Assembly (NCBI GenBank): GCA_023384315.1
Contig: JAHDWY010000199.1
Span: 1-7,573, forward strand
Direction: 5' to 3'
Length of the DNA: 7,573 nucleotides
DNA from: Candidatus Hydrogenedentota bacterium
Lineage (GTDB): Bacteria; Hydrogenedentota; Hydrogenedentia; Hydrogenedentales; SLHB01
Both the position numbers and the translations under genes were made by a program. Each line of letters begins with the position of its first letter. Positions within the stretch are counted from its first letter, which is position 1. The notes below the pieces were generated by a model, which searched no databases, was not told the DNA's origin, and saw only the letters and a list, made by a program, of their open reading frames with translations. This document shows positions 5,196-7,573 of this stretch, in pieces.

Positions 5196-5909
5196 CTAGT
5201 TCGTCTTCAGATCTGCGGAGAGTGCCGCCGGGTCGAGGCGGAATCCAGGACCCATGGTGCTGCTCATCGTGCAGGCCTTGAGATAGGTACCCTTACACGC
5301 TGCCGGACGCGCTTTTAGGACGGCCTGAATCACGGCTGCGGAGTTTTCTTCAATCTGCGCAGCGGTGAAAGACGCTTTCCCTACGGGCACGTGCATGTTG
5401 GCATTCTTGTCGACGCGGAAGTCGATCTTGCCTTTCTTGATTTCCGCAACGGCGTCGCCGACCTTGGGGGTTACCGTCCCGGCTTTGGGGCTGGGCATCA
5501 GTCCCCGGGGACCGAGTATTTTGCCGAGCTTACCGACTTCACCCATCATATCGGGCGCTGCGACGGCGACATCGAAGTCAGTCCAACCGCCTTGCACCTT
5601 GGCAACGAGATCCTCGGCGCCAATGGCTTCAGCGCCGGCGGCTTCGGCGGCGGCTTTCTGGTCGGCCTGCTTGCAGAATACGGCCACGCGAACCGGTTTG
5701 CCCGTGCCGTGGGGAAGAGAAACGGTGCCGCGCACCATTTGTTCCGCGTGACGGGGGTCGACGCCAAGGTGAAATGCGAGATCGACGGTCTCGTCGAACT
5801 TGGCGGTGGCGCATTCTTTTACGCCAGCGGCGGCATCGGAAAGGGTATGAATCTTCTTGTCGCCGGTCTTGTCTTTGAGCGCGGCGACGCGCTTGCTGGG
5901 TTTACCCAT
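5196..5909 (-). CDS. rplA: 50S ribosomal protein L1
   Basis: L1 binds 23S rRNA at the mobile L1 stalk, helps release deacylated tRNA, and in many bacteria represses its own mRNA. The protein is 237 residues from the ATG at 5909, the normal family length. That start has AGGAG 8 nt upstream; a longer frame to 6071 would add 54 unrelated residues and is rejected. Conserved segments are present: the N-terminal GKPSKR leader, the domain II block KILGPRGLMPSPKAGTVTPK and the following DFRVDKNANMHVPVGK and FTAAQIEEN segments of domain I. It follows rplK after an unusually long 118-nt gap with hairpins, where direct autoregulation could act. Downstream is metK, not the expected rplJ. Confidence 0.98.
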   Translation of the reverse strand: MGKPSKRVAALKDKTGDKKIHTLSDAAAGVKECATAKFDETVDLAFHLGVDPRHAEQMVRGTVSLPHGTGKPVRVAVFCKQADQKAAAEAAGAEAIGAEDLVAKVQGGWTDFDVAVAAPDMMGEVGKLGKILGPRGLMPSPKAGTVTPKVGDAVAEIKKGKIDFRVDKNANMHVPVGKASFTAAQIEENSAAVIQAVLKARPAACKGTYLKACTMSSTMGPGFRLDPAALSADLKTN

Positions 5910-5933
5910 TGCTGAATCTCCTGTGGTTCCTGC

Positions 5934-5988
5934 GGGCCTGGGGCCCTCCCACATTGTGACCGGACGAGTCCGGCCGTATATCGACTCG
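5934..5988 (-). promoter_or_regulatory. Structured rplK-rplA intergenic leader
   Basis: Coordinates are on the plus strand. GACCGGA (5958-5964) and TCCGGCC (5969-5975) form a 7-pair stem (one G-U) with a 4-nt loop. The overlapping CGAGTC (5965-5970) can instead pair with GACTCG (5983-5988). A separate GGGCC/GGCCC hairpin lies at 5934-5946, about 12 nt upstream of the rplA ribosome binding site. The mutually exclusive pairings are the sort seen in control leaders. L1 binding is inferred only. Confidence 0.35.
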
Positions 5989-6027
5989 CGCCTGGCTCGT
6001 TGGAACCGGGCGCTTAATACAGGCAAA

Positions 6028-6474
6028 TTAGTTTTCGACGGTGAGCCCCATACTGCGAGCGGTACCAGCAATCATGCTGATTGCGGTGTCAATGTTTGCC
6101 GCATTCAGGTCCGCCTGCTTCAACTCGGCGATTTCCTTGAGCTGGGCTTTGGTCACCGAACCCACTTTGTTCTTGTTGGGTTCGCCGGAGGCTTTTGCAA
6201 GCTTCGCGGCGCGCTTCAACAGAACCGCGGCCGGCGGGCTCTTGGTAATGAACGTGAACGAGCGGTCTTCGAACACGGTAATCACGACCGGAATGATCAA
6301 CCCTTGTTGATCCTTGGTGCGGTCGTTGAATTGCTTGCAGAACTCCATGATCTGCACGCCGTGCTGGCCCAGTGCAGGACCCACCGGCGGGGCCGGGTTG
6401 GCTTGGCCGGCAGGGCACTGCAATTTGATCTGTGCCATAACGTTCCGGCCCTTGCCTTTGGCTGGCTTACCCAT
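6028..6474 (-). CDS. rplK: 50S ribosomal protein L11
   Basis: L11 forms the base of the L7/L12 stalk and the GTPase-associated centre on 23S rRNA, and is needed for stringent-factor activation. From the ATG at 6474 the protein has 148 residues, slightly longer than the usual 141-142 because of a basic MGKPAKGKGRNV leader. The N-terminal domain carries PAPPVGPALGQHGVQIMEFC (28-47). The C-terminal rRNA-binding domain carries GSVTKAQLKEIAELK (105-119) and ends MIAGTARSMGLTVEN. GGAG lies 7 nt before this ATG; the alternative ATG at 6438 (136 residues) has a weaker site and would be slightly short, so the longer start is preferred. It follows nusG by 47 nt, as in most bacteria. Confidence 0.98.
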   Translation of the reverse strand: MGKPAKGKGRNVMAQIKLQCPAGQANPAPPVGPALGQHGVQIMEFCKQFNDRTKDQQGLIIPVVITVFEDRSFTFITKSPPAAVLLKRAAKLAKASGEPNKNKVGSVTKAQLKEIAELKQADLNAANIDTAISMIAGTARSMGLTVEN

Positions 6475-6521
6475 GATAGTGCTCCGTTATCCTCTATTGC
6501 GATGCGGTCCTGAAGACCGGT

Positions 6522-7190
6522 TTACATCTTTTCAACTTGCCAAAACTCAACTTCAACGCTGGTAAGACGCTCGAAGATTTCGACCATTACCTTAAGGGTG
6601 CCGCGCTCGGCATTGATCTCGTCAATATTGCCGAGGAAGTTCGAAAACGGTCCATCAATAATCTTGACTCGCTCACCGTGTTCAAAGGCAACCTTCGGCT
6701 TCGGGCGTTCCCGCTCGCCCCGGATCTCTTCGAGGATCGCCTGAACTTCCGAATCCTCCAAGGGTACCGGAACCGTCCGCGAGCCAATAAACCCGCTGAC
6801 GCCGGGGGTCTCTTTGATGAGGTGCCACAGCTCGGGGTTACGCTCCGGATGGACGGGCAATTGAATCAACACGTAGCCGGGGAAGAACTTCCGCTTGGAG
6901 ATTTTCTTTTCGCCGGACTTAATCTCGGCCACTTCTTCCATAGGGACGAGCACATCGCCGATGACATCCTTGAGACCGCCCTGCTCGGCGTGGATCAAGA
7001 TGTTCTTCTTGACGTTCGCTTCCTGGCCCGAATAGGCGTGCAAGGCATACCAGCGCCGTTTGATGCCGTCATCTTTTACAGCGAGCGCCTCTTCTTCCAC
7101 AGTTTCCTGCGTCTCCTCGGGGTCGGCGGAGGTATCCGCCGTTTCCTCGGGGGCTTCGTGCACCTCTTCGGGTGTTTCGTCCGTCGTCAC
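6522..7190 (-). CDS. nusG: Transcription termination/antitermination factor NusG
   Basis: NusG binds the RNA polymerase clamp, suppresses pausing and links to Rho or the ribosome through its KOW domain. The 222-residue protein is longer than the usual 175-185. An acidic extension (residues 1-44, 17 Asp/Glu in the first 41) precedes the NGN domain, which starts at RRWYALHAYSGQE (45-57) and contains KRKFFPGYVLIQL (99-111) and the TPGVSGFIG segment. The C-terminal KOW domain covers about 170-222 (GERVKIIDGPFSNFLG, ending VEFWQVEKM). The start is GTG at 7190 with AGGGGA about 8 nt upstream, 12 nt after the secE stop, so the two are tightly coupled. No internal ATG with a good site would remove the extension; the GTG start is therefore likely but not proven. 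Confidence 0.97.
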   Translation of the reverse strand: MTTDETPEEVHEAPEETADTSADPEETQETVEEEALAVKDDGIKRRWYALHAYSGQEANVKKNILIHAEQGGLKDVIGDVLVPMEEVAEIKSGEKKISKRKFFPGYVLIQLPVHPERNPELWHLIKETPGVSGFIGSRTVPVPLEDSEVQAILEEIRGERERPKPKVAFEHGERVKIIDGPFSNFLGNIDEINAERGTLKVMVEIFERLTSVEVEFWQVEKM

Positions 7191-7202
7191 GTATTTTATC
7201 CC

Positions 7203-7436
7203 CTATCCCAGGAGCAACATCAACCGGATAACCCGCAGGAATACCCAGTCGTACAGGCCAATGATTGCGGCAAGGATCAGCAGGGTAATCATCACGATGG
7301 TCGTGTGGTCGTGCAGTTCGTTCTTACTGGGCCAGGCCACCTTGCTCATTTCAACCATGACTTCCTGGAAAAACTCCCGGATTCGGGCGATAAAGCCCGG
7401 CTGAGTCGTTGTCGCTGTAGCCGACTGCTTAGCCAT
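7203..7436 (-). CDS. secE: Preprotein translocase subunit SecE
   Basis: Small membrane subunit of the SecYEG translocon that clamps SecY. From the ATG at 7436 the protein has 77 residues, in the form with a single transmembrane helix. It has an amphipathic helix FIARIREFFQEVMVEM, the conserved cytoplasmic motif SKVAWPSKNEL (31-41), then a membrane helix at about 46-72 (TTIVMITLLILAAIIGLY). This start has AAGGAG 4 nt upstream. An in-frame ATG at 7469 (88 residues, adding MARQATVARRP) has a weaker GAGG, also 4 nt away, and cannot be excluded. The gene sits between tRNA-Trp and nusG, the common bacterial order. rpmG, often found here, is absent. Confidence 0.95.
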   Translation of the reverse strand: MAKQSATATTTQPGFIARIREFFQEVMVEMSKVAWPSKNELHDHTTIVMITLLILAAIIGLYDWVFLRVIRLMLLLG

Positions 7437-7512
7437 GGGTCTCCTTGCTACGGTCGCCTGTCTGGCCATGATGCCTCACCGTTAATACCTTCAATCTCAG
7501 CAACTTAAGAAA

Positions 7513-7573
7513 TGGCAGGACTGGAGGGACTCGAACCCCCAACCTTCGGCTTTGGAGGCCGCTGCTCTAGCCA
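7513..7573 (-). tRNA. trnW: tRNA-Trp (anticodon CCA), 5' part outside the window
   Basis: The minus strand shows the anticodon loop CTCCAAA (7557-7551) with anticodon CCA at 7555-7553, a T arm GGGGG-TTCGAAC-CCCTC, the acceptor 3' strand CAGTCCT, discriminator G and an encoded CCA end at 7515-7513. The acceptor 5' strand and part of the D arm are cut off. The outermost anticodon-stem pair looks like a G-A mismatch (27-43). The tRNA ends 76 nt before the chosen secE start and is probably co-transcribed with it. Confidence 0.95.

Noticed and set aside
5910..6071. Upstream extension of rplA to 291 residues
   Set aside because: It would overlap the rplK end, adds unrelated residues, and the ATG at 5909 has a proper AGGAG and gives normal L1 length.
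6537..7508. Long plus-strand open frame (323 residues)
   Set aside because: It lies fully antisense to nusG and secE, which are certain; no ribosome binding site or recognisable domain.

Overview
The window suggests a GC-rich bacterium with a Gram-negative type of cell plan. It carries a two-component sensor with a periplasmic domain, a signal-peptide-bearing secreted protein, and standard bacterial ribosomal and translocation genes. No marker here fixes the phylum. I would only guess an environmental lineage outside the well-studied Proteobacteria, because the ribosomal gene order and the small genes are unfamiliar.

Left part (1-2126, minus strand): an OmpR/PhoB-type response regulator followed 4 nt later by its membrane histidine kinase, whose C-terminal end is cut by the window edge. 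The pair resembles the heavy-metal (CusR/CusS-like) families. Divergent from it, 2275-2895 on the plus strand encodes a secreted Gly/Pro/Arg-rich protein with one EF-hand loop. The 148-nt divergent spacer holds a promoter-like element just in front of the regulator ATG and three CGGGATT half-sites. The kinase sensor domain contains a Pro/Gly/Arg-rich insert that looks compositionally like the divergent secreted protein, which hints that the three genes form one envelope-sensing module.

Middle (2896-3947): two intrinsic terminators close the EF-hand gene, followed by a 10-bp tandem repeat array in a 320-nt spacer. Then come two small minus-strand genes (50 and 49 codons) with good ribosome binding sites, separated by a 12-bp-stem minus-strand terminator.

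Right part (3948-7573, minus strand): a housekeeping block transcribed right to left as tRNA-Trp(CCA) (partial), secE, nusG, rplK, rplA, metK. SecE (translocon), NusG (transcription elongation) and L11/L1 (50S stalk) are the classic start of the ribosomal/RNA polymerase cluster. Here rplA is followed by metK (S-adenosylmethionine synthetase) instead of rplJ-rplL-rpoB-rpoC. The rplK-rplA and rplA-metK gaps (118 and 102 nt) contain hairpins that could be regulatory.

Most of this is recognisable housekeeping and two-component content. The parts least explained by known families are the sensor/secreted-protein pairing, the probably leaderless regulator mRNA, the two small genes and the rplA-metK junction.
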